A stretch of DNA of 64,000 nt from DASSFG01 sp035550375 (lineage in GTDB: Bacteria > Planctomycetota > Planctomycetia > Pirellulales > JAICIG01): contig DASZPH010000071.1 of NCBI GenBank assembly GCA_035550375.1, forward strand, positions 1 through 64,000, read 5' to 3'. The notes beneath the pieces are model-generated. The model searched no databases and was not told the DNA's origin. It saw nothing but the letters and a program-made list of their open reading frames with translations. A program made the position numbers and the translations under genes. Positions 44,701 to 52,839 of this stretch are shown here, in pieces; the stretch's first letter is position 1, and every line of letters starts with the position of its first letter.

Positions 44701-45036
44701 ATCGTCTGCCGAAACGGCATCATGATGATCTCGCACTACATCCACCTGATGCGCTACGAAGGAGAGCAATTCAGCGAGCAGATGATCATCCGCGGCAGCC
44801 TGGAGCGGTTGGCGCCCGTACTGATGACCGCGGCGACGGCGATTATCGGCCTGGTGCCGCTGGCCCTGGGGGCCGGTCAGACGGGCAAGGAGATTCTCCA
44901 TCCGCTGGCCGTGGTCGTGATCGGCGGTCTGATCAGCTCAACCTTACTTGACCAGGTCGTCACACCCGCCCTGTTCTACAAATTCGGCCGGAAGGTGTAC
45001 GAGCACGGGCTCGAAGAAGAAGCGGTTGCGTTGTGA
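41773..45036 (+). CDS. CzcA/CusA-type heavy-metal RND efflux pump
   Basis: Proton-driven inner-membrane pump, 1087 residues, with twelve helices expected. It begins with GTG (F-N-A-L-I-A-F-S-L), matching the start used by family members; the upstream TTG at 41737 adds 12 odd residues. LPVDVFPDLNRPTVTIMTEA, the conserved GELVDDSIVDIENIYRRL in helix 4 and MISHYIHLMRYEG mark the heavy-metal efflux subfamily. Cargo (Zn, Co, Cd, Cu or Ag) cannot be told from these residues. No outer-membrane factor gene is in the window. Confidence 0.88.
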   Translation: MFNALIAFSLQNRSGVLVVAAVLLVFGGYQASQLPVDVFPDLNRPTVTIMTEAHGLAPEEVETLVTFPIESVMNGATNVQRVRSASAVGLSIVWVEFDWGTDIYTDRQIVLEKLQLARSRLPDSVTPLMTPIASIMGEIMIIGVRSTGDTTPIELRTLADWTIRPRILAVHGVAQVAVMGGELKQYQVLTSPTRLAEYGVTLDELTKAVEQANAVSGGGFLLSRQRESLIRIVGRATSLEDLEKTVVVDRNSVPVTVRQVADVRLGGPVARGDGSVQALPSVILTIQKQPKADTLVLDRQIEETVEEMRKTLPADVVIDTHVFRQASFIEAAIRNVVEAIRDGAIWVVVILFLFLWNLRTSVITLVAIPLSIVITALIFRAFGVTINTMTLGGLAVAIGELVDDSIVDIENIYRRLKENRQKPEPEHPLRVIFRASAEVRNSIVFATLIVVLVVLPLFWLSGLEGRLFAPLGLSYLVTLLASLVVSLTVTPALAAYVLPNASFLEHAHDPLVVRGLKWIDTRLLHFTLRHSYVVLSAVALLVTLSVASIYWMGGEFMPDFNEGTLTIEASTPPAVSLEESNRVGTLIEKMLLEVPEVTNVSRRTGRAELDEHAEPVSHSEFDVGLLAPEIPKPGLWYAVVRAVPGLHRFGVDRQGRSREEILADIRDRITEMPGVAVNIGQPISHRLEHMVSGIRAQIAVKVFGADLDVLREKARAVEQLMAEVPGVTDLYVEQQVEIPQVRVTVKRDEALRYGLTPAEVAHALETAFQGRTVSQILEGQRLFDLVVWFDPAARHDIGLIRSTPLSIPSGGRVALGTVAEVAETTGPNTINRENIVRRIVVQCNVAGRDLTGVFNDIRREVSEKVVPTLPTGYFIQYGGEFENQRQAQTQLTVLSLFSAFGIYCLLVKCLGSWRGAVQVMANIPLAAIGSVAALLLTNWPSAEALSQAAWWEWPRVWISSTTLSLAHWVGFITLVGIVCRNGIMMISHYIHLMRYEGEQFSEQMIIRGSLERLAPVLMTAATAIIGLVPLALGAGQTGKEILHPLAVVVIGGLISSTLLDQVVTPALFYKFGRKVYEHGLEEEAVAL

Positions 45037-45241
45037 AAATGGCTTTTCGGCCTGTAAAAGCGACTAGGCGGACGGAAAAACACCTTCCTATTTTACCAAA
45101 AGGAAAACTGGGAAGACGGGAAAGACTTTTCTCACCGCAGCGATTTTCTCGATCGTAGCGGTTATTCGCTCCGATAAAGCCTGCATGGGTTGGCTTGGAT
45201 GTTCCCCCACCTCAACTACGACCTTTGCAGGAGTTCGAGCG

Positions 45242-45715
45242 ATGAGATTTGCCATCTCGGCGTGTTTCGCCGTTGCGTTGTTGGCCGGGAACACCGGCTG
45301 CTGCGGTCCCATATTCTGTCGCCCCTTGTTCCCCTTGCTCCACCGGCATTGCTGCAGCGATGATTGCGGTGGAATGGGGTGCCAGCGGGCGAACATCTTC
45401 AACTGGTCGCGCTGCTGCGATACGTGCGATCATTGCGGCGATTGGACCGGCCAGGGAATCATCGCTCGCACCCAAGGTTCGGAGCAAGCCTACACGGCCG
45501 GCCGATACCGGGGCCGTCCGACGATGTCCAGCCGCGTCGTTCCGGGCACCTATCGCGAAACGACGCGCATGCAGCCTTCTGACGCGCAAGTGGCCGACGA
45601 AGAAGTCATCGAAGAAGAGCCCGCGCAGTTGGCCGAAGCGCCGCGCGTGAAGCGAGTGCGCTCCTACAAGCCACGTTCGCGGAATCAGCTCGTGCGAGCC
45701 GAGCAGGTCGATTGA
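45242..45715 (+). CDS. Cys-rich exported protein
   Basis: 157 residues after a signal peptide (FAISACFAVALLAGNTGCC); the first Cys pair may be lipidated. About fifteen Cys occur in the first half (for example CCGPIFC, HCCSDDCGGMGC, CCDTCDHCGD), then an Asp/Glu-rich segment and a basic C-terminus (VKRVRSYKPRSRNQ). AGGAG stands eight bases before the ATG. Possibly a metal-binding or disulfide-rich envelope protein; cotranscription with the pump is possible but 205 bp separate them. Confidence 0.6.
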   Translation: MRFAISACFAVALLAGNTGCCGPIFCRPLFPLLHRHCCSDDCGGMGCQRANIFNWSRCCDTCDHCGDWTGQGIIARTQGSEQAYTAGRYRGRPTMSSRVVPGTYRETTRMQPSDAQVADEEVIEEEPAQLAEAPRVKRVRSYKPRSRNQLVRAEQVD

Positions 45716-45777
45716 TCCGCCTGATAAAACCGGCGCCGAGGTGGCGGCTGGCCAATCATAGTGGTTTGCGTAAACTG

Positions 45778-45812
45778 AAAGTCCCCCGCCGCTCGTGGCG
45801 GGGGACTTTTTT
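45778..45812 (+). terminator. Rho-independent terminator
   Basis: AAAGTCCCCCGCC, a 6-nt loop, then GGCGGGGGACTTTTTT: a 10-bp GC-rich stem with a run of T. It lies 63 bp after the Cys-rich gene and before the ThDP enzyme, so it should end the upstream transcript. Confidence 0.85.
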
Positions 45813-45867
45813 GTTGGCAGGTCACTCGTTGGCGGCCGGCGGGCAAACGCGCCGGCATGAACTCACT

Positions 45868-47562
45868 ATGGCCAAAAGCGGCGCCCAGGCGCTCCTCGAC
45901 ATGCTGGCCGACTCCGGCGTGCGCTATCTCTTCGGCAACCCCGGCACCACCGAGCTGCCGCTGGTCGACGCCCTGTCCACCGACCACCGCATCCAGTATG
46001 TGCTGGGGTTGCAGGAAGTTCCGGTGGTGGCCACGGCCGACGGCTACGCCCAGGCCTCGCGCAAGCTGGGCGTGATCAACCTGCACATCAGTTGCGGGTT
46101 GGGCAACGGCATGGGCATGCTTTACAACGCCTACCGCGCCGGAACTCCGCTTTTGGTCACCGCCGGGCAACAAGACCGCCGGCTGAAATTCGAGGAGCCA
46201 ATCCTCTGGTCCGACATGGTTTCGGTGGCCCGGCCCTGGACCAAATGGGCGGCCGAGATCGAGCGCGTGGCCGATCTGCCCACTGCCGTGCGGCGGGCCA
46301 TCCAGACCGCGCTGACGCCCCCGACCGGGCCCGTTTTCCTCTCGCTGCCCATCGACTTGCAGATGGAGATGGCCGAGCTCGATCTGACCCCGGGGCCCCC
46401 TCTCGACGCGCGCGTTCGTCCGCCCGTCGAGGCCCTACGCCGCGCGGCAAAGCTGCTGGCCGAGGCGAAGAACCCGGCCATTCTCTCCGGCAGCCGGGTC
46501 GTCGAGGCGGACGCCGTCGCCCAAGTGGTGTCCCTCGCTGACCGGCTGGGCGCTCCGGTCTTCACCGAATCGGGTACGACCCACGGCCGGCTCGGCTTTC
46601 CCGCCGACCACGACCTGTACGGCCAGGCGCTGCCGCTTTGGGCGCCGGAGGTCCGCGACCGTCTGGCCGAGTTCGACGTGATTCTCGTCGTCGGGATGGA
46701 CCTGCTGCGGCTCTACGTCTATTTCGAGCCGGCCCGGGCGATTCCCGAGCATGTTCGCCTGATCCACCTCGATCAAGACGCCTGGCAGATCGGCAAGAAT
46801 TACCCGACCGAGGTCGGCCTGATCAGCGATCCCCAAGCCGGCCTGACCGAACTTGAAAACCTGCTGGCGGCAACCATGACCGGCGAAGCCGCCCAAGCGG
46901 CAGCTCGTCGCGGCCACGCGCGGCGGGCGGCACGCCGCGCGCGGCGGCAAGAGCTGAGGGAGCGTGCCGAGAAAGAGGCCGGCCAACGCCCCCTGACACC
47001 GCTGGGCTTCATGTCGGCGCTGGCGAGGATCCTCCCCGACGACGTGGCGGTCATCGAAGAGGCGGTGACGACGACCAACACCTACTTCGAGCGACTGGGC
47101 GTTTTGCGGAACACGACGGGCTATTTTGCCCACCGGGGCTGGGCCCTGGGGTGGGGGCTGGGTTGCGCTTTAGGCGTCAAGCTCGCCTGGCCGCAGCGCC
47201 CCGTGTTGGCCTTGCTGGGTGAAGGAGCGGCCATGTACGGCATCCAAGGTCTCTGGACCGCCGCCCGATACCGCATTCCCGTGACGTTCGTTGTGCCCAA
47301 CAACGCCCAATACCAGATTTTGAAGGTCGGCGCCAAACAGCTTCAGTTGCCCACGGCTCTGCGGGACGAGATGCAGGGCTGCGACCTCAACCAGCCCGAA
47401 ATCGACCTCGTCGGACTGGCCCGATCGCTGGGCGTGGAGGCGCATCGGATCACCGAGCCGGACGAACTCGCGGACCGCGTTGCCGAATCGCTCGCGGGCG
47501 ACACGCCGCGGTTGTTCGACGTCCCCATCCAGCGCACGGCCCCGGGGACGCTGAGCTACTAA
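45868..47562 (+). CDS. Thiamine-diphosphate decarboxylase, benzoylformate-decarboxylase-like
   Basis: 564 residues. The N-terminal domain has GNPGTTEL, the ThDP-activating Glu50 in LQEVPVVATADGYA and HISCGLGNG (His73, where benzoylformate decarboxylase has His70). The C-terminal ThDP-binding domain has GEGAAMYGIQGLWTAARYRI followed by NNAQY, the G-x-G...NN motif. ATG 45868 begins MAKSGAQALLD. Family members decarboxylate aryl or short 2-oxo acids, or carboligate; substrate open. It follows a terminator and precedes a DUF1501 gene. Confidence 0.83.
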   Translation: MAKSGAQALLDMLADSGVRYLFGNPGTTELPLVDALSTDHRIQYVLGLQEVPVVATADGYAQASRKLGVINLHISCGLGNGMGMLYNAYRAGTPLLVTAGQQDRRLKFEEPILWSDMVSVARPWTKWAAEIERVADLPTAVRRAIQTALTPPTGPVFLSLPIDLQMEMAELDLTPGPPLDARVRPPVEALRRAAKLLAEAKNPAILSGSRVVEADAVAQVVSLADRLGAPVFTESGTTHGRLGFPADHDLYGQALPLWAPEVRDRLAEFDVILVVGMDLLRLYVYFEPARAIPEHVRLIHLDQDAWQIGKNYPTEVGLISDPQAGLTELENLLAATMTGEAAQAAARRGHARRAARRARRQELRERAEKEAGQRPLTPLGFMSALARILPDDVAVIEEAVTTTNTYFERLGVLRNTTGYFAHRGWALGWGLGCALGVKLAWPQRPVLALLGEGAAMYGIQGLWTAARYRIPVTFVVPNNAQYQILKVGAKQLQLPTALRDEMQGCDLNQPEIDLVGLARSLGVEAHRITEPDELADRVAESLAGDTPRLFDVPIQRTAPGTLSY

Positions 47563-47686
47563 CCGAGCGACCAGACAAGCACCCCTCCGACCATCCAGCA
47601 ACAAATCTGTACGGCGGCGGCATTCTGTGCTTCAATAAGGGTCCCGCCTGAATTCTCCCTCCATAAACGGGCCCGGAGCACGGTTG

Positions 47687-49075
47687 ATGTCGTCATCGCG
47701 ACGCGAGATTTTGGATACGACGCGCCTTTCACGCCGCGGCGCTCTTCAGATCGGCGCGTCGGGGACGCTGGGCGTTGGGCTCTCTGACCTGTTTGCCGGT
47801 CGGGCACGGGCCGCCGCTTCGCCGACCGGGGGGGCGCGCCGCCCCAAATCGGTCATCATCGTGTTTCTTACCGGCGCCGCGAGCCACCACGATACGTTCG
47901 ACATGAAGCCGGAGGCCCCGGCTGAGGTGCGCGGCGAGTTTCGAGCGATCGACACGTCGGTTGCGGGAATCCAGATCTGCGAGCACCTGCCGCAGCTCGC
48001 GGCCAGGGCCCACCAGTTTGCCCTGGTGCGGTCGATGACGCACGGCGACAACAACCACCTGATGTCGACGCACCACCTGCTTACCGGGCACTTTCAGCCG
48101 GGCGCGTTTTTCGACAAGATCGCTTCTCGTGACGACTGGCCCTCGTACGCCGGGGCCTGCGACTACTTCAAACCGCGGCGCGACGGCGTGCCCACCGGCG
48201 TCAACCTGCCCACCTTCCTCTTCGACGGCCGTCTCACCTGGCCGGGCCAGCACGCCGGCTTTCTCGGTCCTCGGCACGACCCCTGGCAGATCACGGGCGA
48301 CCCGAACAGGGCCGACTTCCGCGTCGACGCCCTGCAGCTTGCGCAGGGCATCGAAATCGGCCGGCTCGAATCTCGCCAGTCGCTTTTGACGGAGTTGAAC
48401 GAACGTCGCGACGCCCTGACCGAGGCGGCCGAGTGCCGGCGTCTTTCAGACGAGCAGCGGCTGGCGTTTTCGGTGCTCACCTCCAGCAAGTTGACGCGGG
48501 CCTTCGAACTCGACCGGGAGCCGGCCGAGGTGCGAGACCGGTACGGGCGGCACATGTACGGCCAGTCGCTCTTGCTCGCCCGCCGGCTGGTGCAGGTCGG
48601 GGTGCCGATCGTGCAGGCCAACATGGGAGGGGTGCAGAGTTGGGATCACCACCAGAACATCTTCCCGACGCTCAAGCGCATGCTGCCGCCGCTCGACCGA
48701 GGCGTGGCGGCGCTGCTCGACGACTTGAGCTCGCTGGGGCTGCTCGACGAGACGCTGGTCGTGATGTTCGGCGAGTTCGGCCGCACGCCGAAGATCAACA
48801 CGCCGCCAGGAGGTAGTTCGCCCGGTCGCGACCATTGGGGTCCGTGCTTTAGTGCGCTCTTCGCCGGCGCGGGCGTGCGCGGCGGGCAGGTCTTGGGCAA
48901 GTCCGACAAGATCGGCGCCTACCCGCTTTCGGCTCCCTATTTGCCCGACGACCTGGGCGCCACCGTGCTGACGCTGCTTGGCATCGACCCGACCTGGGAG
49001 ATTCGTGATCGCCAGGACCGCCCCTTCCAATTGAACCGCGGCACGGTGATGCAGCCGCTCTTTACAGGCGCCTAG
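47687..49075 (+). CDS. DUF1501 secreted protein
   Basis: Second member of the family in this window, 462 residues, with a Tat-like leader (RRGALQIGASGTLGVGLSDL). Conserved blocks include IIVFLTGAASHHDTFDMKP, SWDHHQNIFP, MFGEFGRTPKIN and RDHWGPCFSALFAGAG. It shares order of motifs, but little direct identity, with the copy at 25866. Predicted periplasmic or surface hydrolase-like protein; its usual DUF1549/DUF1553 partner is absent. ATG 47687 follows a TTG one codon before. Confidence 0.87.
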   Translation: MSSSRREILDTTRLSRRGALQIGASGTLGVGLSDLFAGRARAAASPTGGARRPKSVIIVFLTGAASHHDTFDMKPEAPAEVRGEFRAIDTSVAGIQICEHLPQLAARAHQFALVRSMTHGDNNHLMSTHHLLTGHFQPGAFFDKIASRDDWPSYAGACDYFKPRRDGVPTGVNLPTFLFDGRLTWPGQHAGFLGPRHDPWQITGDPNRADFRVDALQLAQGIEIGRLESRQSLLTELNERRDALTEAAECRRLSDEQRLAFSVLTSSKLTRAFELDREPAEVRDRYGRHMYGQSLLLARRLVQVGVPIVQANMGGVQSWDHHQNIFPTLKRMLPPLDRGVAALLDDLSSLGLLDETLVVMFGEFGRTPKINTPPGGSSPGRDHWGPCFSALFAGAGVRGGQVLGKSDKIGAYPLSAPYLPDDLGATVLTLLGIDPTWEIRDRQDRPFQLNRGTVMQPLFTGA

Positions 49076-49082
49076 CATACTT

Positions 49083-49115
49083 CCCTCTCCCTCCGGGAGA
49101 GGACTGGGGTGAGGG
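49083..49115. repeat. CCCTCTCCC...GGGTGAGGG palindromic repeat
   Basis: CCTCTCCC-TCC-GGGAGAGG stem (49084-49102) followed by GGGGTGAGGG. A similar unit lies at 52541-52579. This form, a short stem followed by GGGTGAGGG, is a common intergenic repeat and may act as a weak terminator after the DUF1501 gene. Confidence 0.6.
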
Positions 49116-49258
49116 CAGGCAGCGCTCGTCAGTCGCTTAGCTCCGCCCGATCCGGTTCGCCTCTGAGCCGGTCGTATCGTGGCCACGTCGACTGACGCAG
49201 AAATTCCCGGCGGCCCGCTCGCGGAAGGACACACAGGGAAACCAAAGCGGACGAAACT

Positions 49259-50086
49259 CTAACGCCTTCGCACGAGGCCTCGTTGCGGCGACTCGCGTAC
49301 GATCGCGTACGGCTCGTGTTGGTCGAATACCGTATCCCAATCGACCGCGTCTACATGCCAAACTTCCTCCCCTTGATAACGTCCGCGAAACTCGACGATG
49401 TTCATGCGGGCCAGTGCATAACGCCATTGGCTATCGTCCCCGTCCGTCGCTTCGAGCAGAAGATATGCCTCCGGGTCCGTCGCCTCCGCGAACACGAACA
49501 GCCCGCCGTCCACGACCTTCGCCGATGCACAGGAATATCGGTAGATCGGCTGGGGCAGCAGCCGCATTTCGCCCGTTAACTGCTCGGGATGGTTTCGCTC
49601 CACCGTGAACCCGCGCGCGAGTTCACCCATCTGTCGCCGCCGCGCGGTGTTGGTTGTCGCGGGAGTCGGTGCTCGCGGGACCGGTCGAAACACGACCCCC
49701 GCCGCCGGCGGATTCCAGAATTCCTTGCCGCCGCGGCACCCCGCAATGCCCGGCCGCGACAGCGCGTGCAACCCCGTGTCGAGTTTTCCCTCGCTACGAA
49801 AGTCGAAAATCGCACCCACGATCTCGGGCCGGCCTTGCCAGGTCCACACGAACACATTGCCATACACGTCGCCGCGAACGGGATTCGAATACCTCAGCAA
49901 CGGCTCCGGCTTCAGCAGCAGCGGCGTTTTGTGATCGGCGTCGGCGAAGAACTCATACTTGCGAGCGAGTTCGAGGATCCGCTCGGCGGAATCCACCGGC
50001 TGGGTCGGTTGTTCTTCCGCCTCGGCGACCGGAATGACTACGGCGAGGATGGCCGCAAAGATCAGCAGCAACCGCGGAGACAACAT
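49259..50086 (-). CDS. Secreted protein of unknown function
   Basis: 275 residues from ATG 50086 with a signal peptide (LLLIFAAILAVVIPVAEAEE). The rest is soluble with conserved-looking aromatic blocks (YGNVFVWTWQGRPEIVG, FWNPPAAGVVFRPVP, YSCASAKVVDGGLFVFAEAT, VWHVDAVDWDTVF). No family named. Composition and length suggest a conserved planctomycete exported protein. Confidence 0.6.
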   Translation of the reverse strand: MLSPRLLLIFAAILAVVIPVAEAEEQPTQPVDSAERILELARKYEFFADADHKTPLLLKPEPLLRYSNPVRGDVYGNVFVWTWQGRPEIVGAIFDFRSEGKLDTGLHALSRPGIAGCRGGKEFWNPPAAGVVFRPVPRAPTPATTNTARRRQMGELARGFTVERNHPEQLTGEMRLLPQPIYRYSCASAKVVDGGLFVFAEATDPEAYLLLEATDGDDSQWRYALARMNIVEFRGRYQGEEVWHVDAVDWDTVFDQHEPYAIVRESPQRGLVRRR

Positions 50087-50432
50087 CGTCCAAACCTCCA
50101 CGAAGAACCTGTACCGTCAACATGGCAAACTAGAGACATTCTGTCTATTCTTACGCTGCGCGTCAACGACTTGTTGAGGGGCCGCGATCCGGTTACGTCG
50201 TCGGCACGATTGACCGCCCGCAGATAAACGGCCGCGAAGACGACACTTGTACGAGCGAACAACGCGGCGCGATTCATCGGCTCCCCCGGTCAGCCGCGCG
50301 AACTAATCGCAAGAACTGTCGGCTCGACCGTGGCATAGTCACCGACCCTGCGAGCCACCAGCAGATATGCCGTCGGCGGCGTCGAGAGGCAAGCCGACAA
50401 CGGGTATAATGCGGCCCACAACGAGCGTACCT
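50087..50432. other. Divergent intergenic region, 346 bp
   Basis: Separates the secreted protein (minus) from the Fe-ADH/PfkB operon (plus). No gene seen. The predicted plus-strand promoter at 50382-50410 lies at its right end. Confidence 0.4.
50382..50410 (+). promoter_or_regulatory. Predicted sigma-70 promoter of the Fe-ADH/PfkB pair
   Basis: TCGAGA (50382-50387), 17 bp, then perfect TATAAT (50405-50410), with the ATG at 50433. The leader would be about 15 nt. Confidence 0.45.
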
Positions 50433-51608
50433 ATGGAATGGACTTACGACTTTAATCCCCCCGGCAAGATCGTTTTTGGCTGGGGCCGGCGCGAGGAAGT
50501 CGGCAGGCTGGCCGGCGAACTGGGCAACCGCGCCTTTCTCGTTTGCGGGTCGCGGACGCTGGAAGCCAGCGGCGAGATCGACAAGCTCACGAAGTCGCTG
50601 GAGCAAGCGGGCGTCGGCGTTCGACGCTTGTTCGAGATCCGCCACGAGCCGCAGGTGGAAGACGTCGACCGTTGCACAGAGCGACTTCGAGCGCAAGAGG
50701 CAGGTCAGGGAGATCTGCTGCTGGCCATCGGCGGCGGGTCGGCGATCGACCTGGCCAAGGCCGCCGCGGCGATGATCACCAATCGGCAAAGCACAACCGT
50801 CGCCGACTACCTGGAGGGGGTCGGGCGAGGCTTGAAGCTGCTCGCGCCGCCCTTGCCGCTGCTGGCGATACCGACCACGGGCGGCACCGGCAGCGAAGCG
50901 ACCAAGAACGCCGTGATTTCGTCGTACGACCCACCGTTCAAGAAGAGCCTGCGGCACGATCGGATGGTGCCGCGCGCCGTTCTGGTCGATCCGGAGCTGA
51001 GCGTGGGCGTGTCGCCGACGACCACCGCCTGGACCGGCATGGACGCCATCACCCAACTCATCGAAAGCTACGTATCGCGATTCGCCCGGCCGCTGCCGCG
51101 GTCGCTGGCCCTGGGAGCGATGCGGCCGGCCCTGACGGCTCTGCCCGAGGCGGTGCGCGACGGCAGCTCGCGCCCCGCGCGAGAGGCGATGGCCCACGCC
51201 GCCCTGGTGTCGGGCATGGCGCTGGCCCACTCCGGGCTGGGGCTGGCCCACGGCGTTGCCGCGGCGCTGGGCGTACACGGAAAAGTTCCGCACGGGCTGG
51301 CATGCGCCGTGATGTTGCCGGTTGCCCTGCGCGTGAATCGACCCGTCTGTGAGAAGGAGCTTGCCGAGTTGGCCCGCGGGGCCCTGGCGGGCAACTGGCA
51401 AACCGCTGCCGCGGCCGCCGACGCATTCCTGCGCGCGATCGACGAGCTGGCGGCCGCGGTCGGCGTGCCGAAGCGACTCTGCGAGCTGGGTATCCGCCGT
51501 GAGCAGCTACCCGATCTTGTCGTCAGCTCGCGGGGCAACAGCATGAACGGCAACCCCGTGCAATTGACCGACGGCGAACTGGGGCGGCTTTTGGAGGAGG
51601 TGTTGTGA
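50433..51608 (+). CDS. Iron-containing alcohol dehydrogenase
   Basis: Type III (Fe-dependent) NAD(P) alcohol dehydrogenase, 391 residues from ATG 50433. Dinucleotide-binding GGGSAIDLAKAAA, IPTTGGTGSEAT and the metal region GMDAITQLIESYVSRFARP and HGVAAALGVHGKVPHGLA are present. In the metal motif the usual His after Asp (D-A-x-T-H) is Gln here, while the later His residues are kept, as in some subfamilies. It overlaps the next gene by four bases. Confidence 0.85.
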   Translation: MEWTYDFNPPGKIVFGWGRREEVGRLAGELGNRAFLVCGSRTLEASGEIDKLTKSLEQAGVGVRRLFEIRHEPQVEDVDRCTERLRAQEAGQGDLLLAIGGGSAIDLAKAAAAMITNRQSTTVADYLEGVGRGLKLLAPPLPLLAIPTTGGTGSEATKNAVISSYDPPFKKSLRHDRMVPRAVLVDPELSVGVSPTTTAWTGMDAITQLIESYVSRFARPLPRSLALGAMRPALTALPEAVRDGSSRPAREAMAHAALVSGMALAHSGLGLAHGVAAALGVHGKVPHGLACAVMLPVALRVNRPVCEKELAELARGALAGNWQTAAAAADAFLRAIDELAAAVGVPKRLCELGIRREQLPDLVVSSRGNSMNGNPVQLTDGELGRLLEEVL

Positions 51609-52531
51609 TTCTCGCGGCCGGACTGACGCCTGCCTGGCAACAAATTCTGCGTTTCGATTCGCTCGAGCTGGGCGAGGTCAACCGTGCACGGGAAGCGCAC
51701 TGGTGCGCCTCTGGCAAGGTTTTTAATGTGGCCATTGCCCTGGCGCAGCTCGGCGCCGTATGCCGGATGATCAGTCCCATCGGCACGAACGTTCGTAGCG
51801 AGGTCGAGCGGGAGCTCTCCGCGCTGGGCGTTCACTCCCGGCTGGTCGTTTCCGACTCGCCGACGCGGGTGTGTACGACGCTCATCGAATCGGCCAGCGG
51901 CACGGTGACCGAGTTGGTCGAAAACGCCCGCCCGCTCGATGTGGCGGTCATCGATCGCGTGACCGAGTTGTTTGCCGTCGAGGCGGCGTCGGCAGGCGTG
52001 CTCGTGCTGACGGGCTCCTTGCCGGCCGGAACGCCGGCGAGCTTCTATCGCGACCTTCTGACTGGCTCGACGGGCAAAGTCGTGCTCGATGCGCGCGGGC
52101 CCGAGCTGCTGGCGGCGCTGGAGGCGCGGCCGTTTGTCGTCAAACCCAACCGCGAGGAGCTCGGCCACACGATGCACGAGCCGCTGACGGACGATGCCGC
52201 TCTGCTGGGGGCGATGCGGGAGCTTAACGCGCGCGGGGCCGAGTGGGTCGCCGTGACGGAAGGAAAACGGGCCGTCTGGGCAACGTCCGCCGAGGGCGTC
52301 TGGCGGTTGCGGCCGCTGCTGGTCGAGCCCGTCGTCAACCCGATCGGCTGCGGCGACTGTCTGGCCGCCGGACTCGCCTGGGGACTTTCGACCAACCGCG
52401 AGCTGCTGGAGAGCCTCGCGATCGGCATCGCCGCCGCGGCACAAAACGCCACCCAACTCTTGCCCGCTCGCATCAACGGCCCGCGGGCCATCGACGCCGC
52501 CCGCGGTGTGACCATCGAACGGGTGCAATAA
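51605..52531 (+). CDS. PfkB-family sugar kinase (1-phosphofructokinase-like)
   Basis: Ribokinase-fold kinase, 308 residues, GTG start inside GTGA, which is also the TGA stop of the dehydrogenase; translational coupling is expected. ASGKVFNVAIALAQLG (substrate and dimer region), LVLTGSLPAGTPASFY, FVVKPNREELGH and the anion-hole/catalytic motif NPIGCGDCLAAGLAWG are visible. Ala of the usual GAGD is Cys. Similar to 1-phosphofructokinase and tagatose-6-phosphate kinases; substrate unknown. Confidence 0.83.
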   Translation: MILAAGLTPAWQQILRFDSLELGEVNRAREAHWCASGKVFNVAIALAQLGAVCRMISPIGTNVRSEVERELSALGVHSRLVVSDSPTRVCTTLIESASGTVTELVENARPLDVAVIDRVTELFAVEAASAGVLVLTGSLPAGTPASFYRDLLTGSTGKVVLDARGPELLAALEARPFVVKPNREELGHTMHEPLTDDAALLGAMRELNARGAEWVAVTEGKRAVWATSAEGVWRLRPLLVEPVVNPIGCGDCLAAGLAWGLSTNRELLESLAIGIAAAAQNATQLLPARINGPRAIDAARGVTIERVQ

Positions 52532-52839
52532 GAAAAGCAACCCTCTCCCTTCGGCCTTCGCGAGAGGCCAGGGTGAGGGCGTGTTGCGGCGAAAGTCGGT
52601 TAGCCGTGGAGCGCGCTTCGACGGACGCGGGTGGTTCTGCTTGAGTAAGATGCTCACCCCAGGCCCCTCGCTCCAGAGGGCCCGCGCAGAGCGGACGCCG
52701 AGGCCCCGACCTCACGACGCAACGAGAGGTCTAGGGCGCCGCATCGGTTTGCTGTCGCCGCGTCGAAGGGCTATGTTGATGATCCGGCAACCGGAGCATT
52801 GCCGCACTGTCCAAGATCCTTCTGGTGGAGGCCCGCCCG
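52532..52839. other. Intergenic region, 308 bp
   Basis: Contains a CCCTCTCCC...GGGTGAGGG palindromic repeat (52541-52579; arms CCTCTC and GAGAGG) and, further on, a stretch (about 52651-52690) that resembles the reverse complement of the same family (CTCACCCCAGGCCCCTCGCT). No gene seen. Confidence 0.5.

Noticed and set aside
49860..49890. T-loop-like TTCGAATC, possible tRNA
   Set aside because: It lies inside a well-supported coding gene and no acceptor or anticodon stem fits around it.
51068..52657. 529-codon minus-strand frame
   Set aside because: Antisense to Fe-ADH and PfkB; composition not protein-like.
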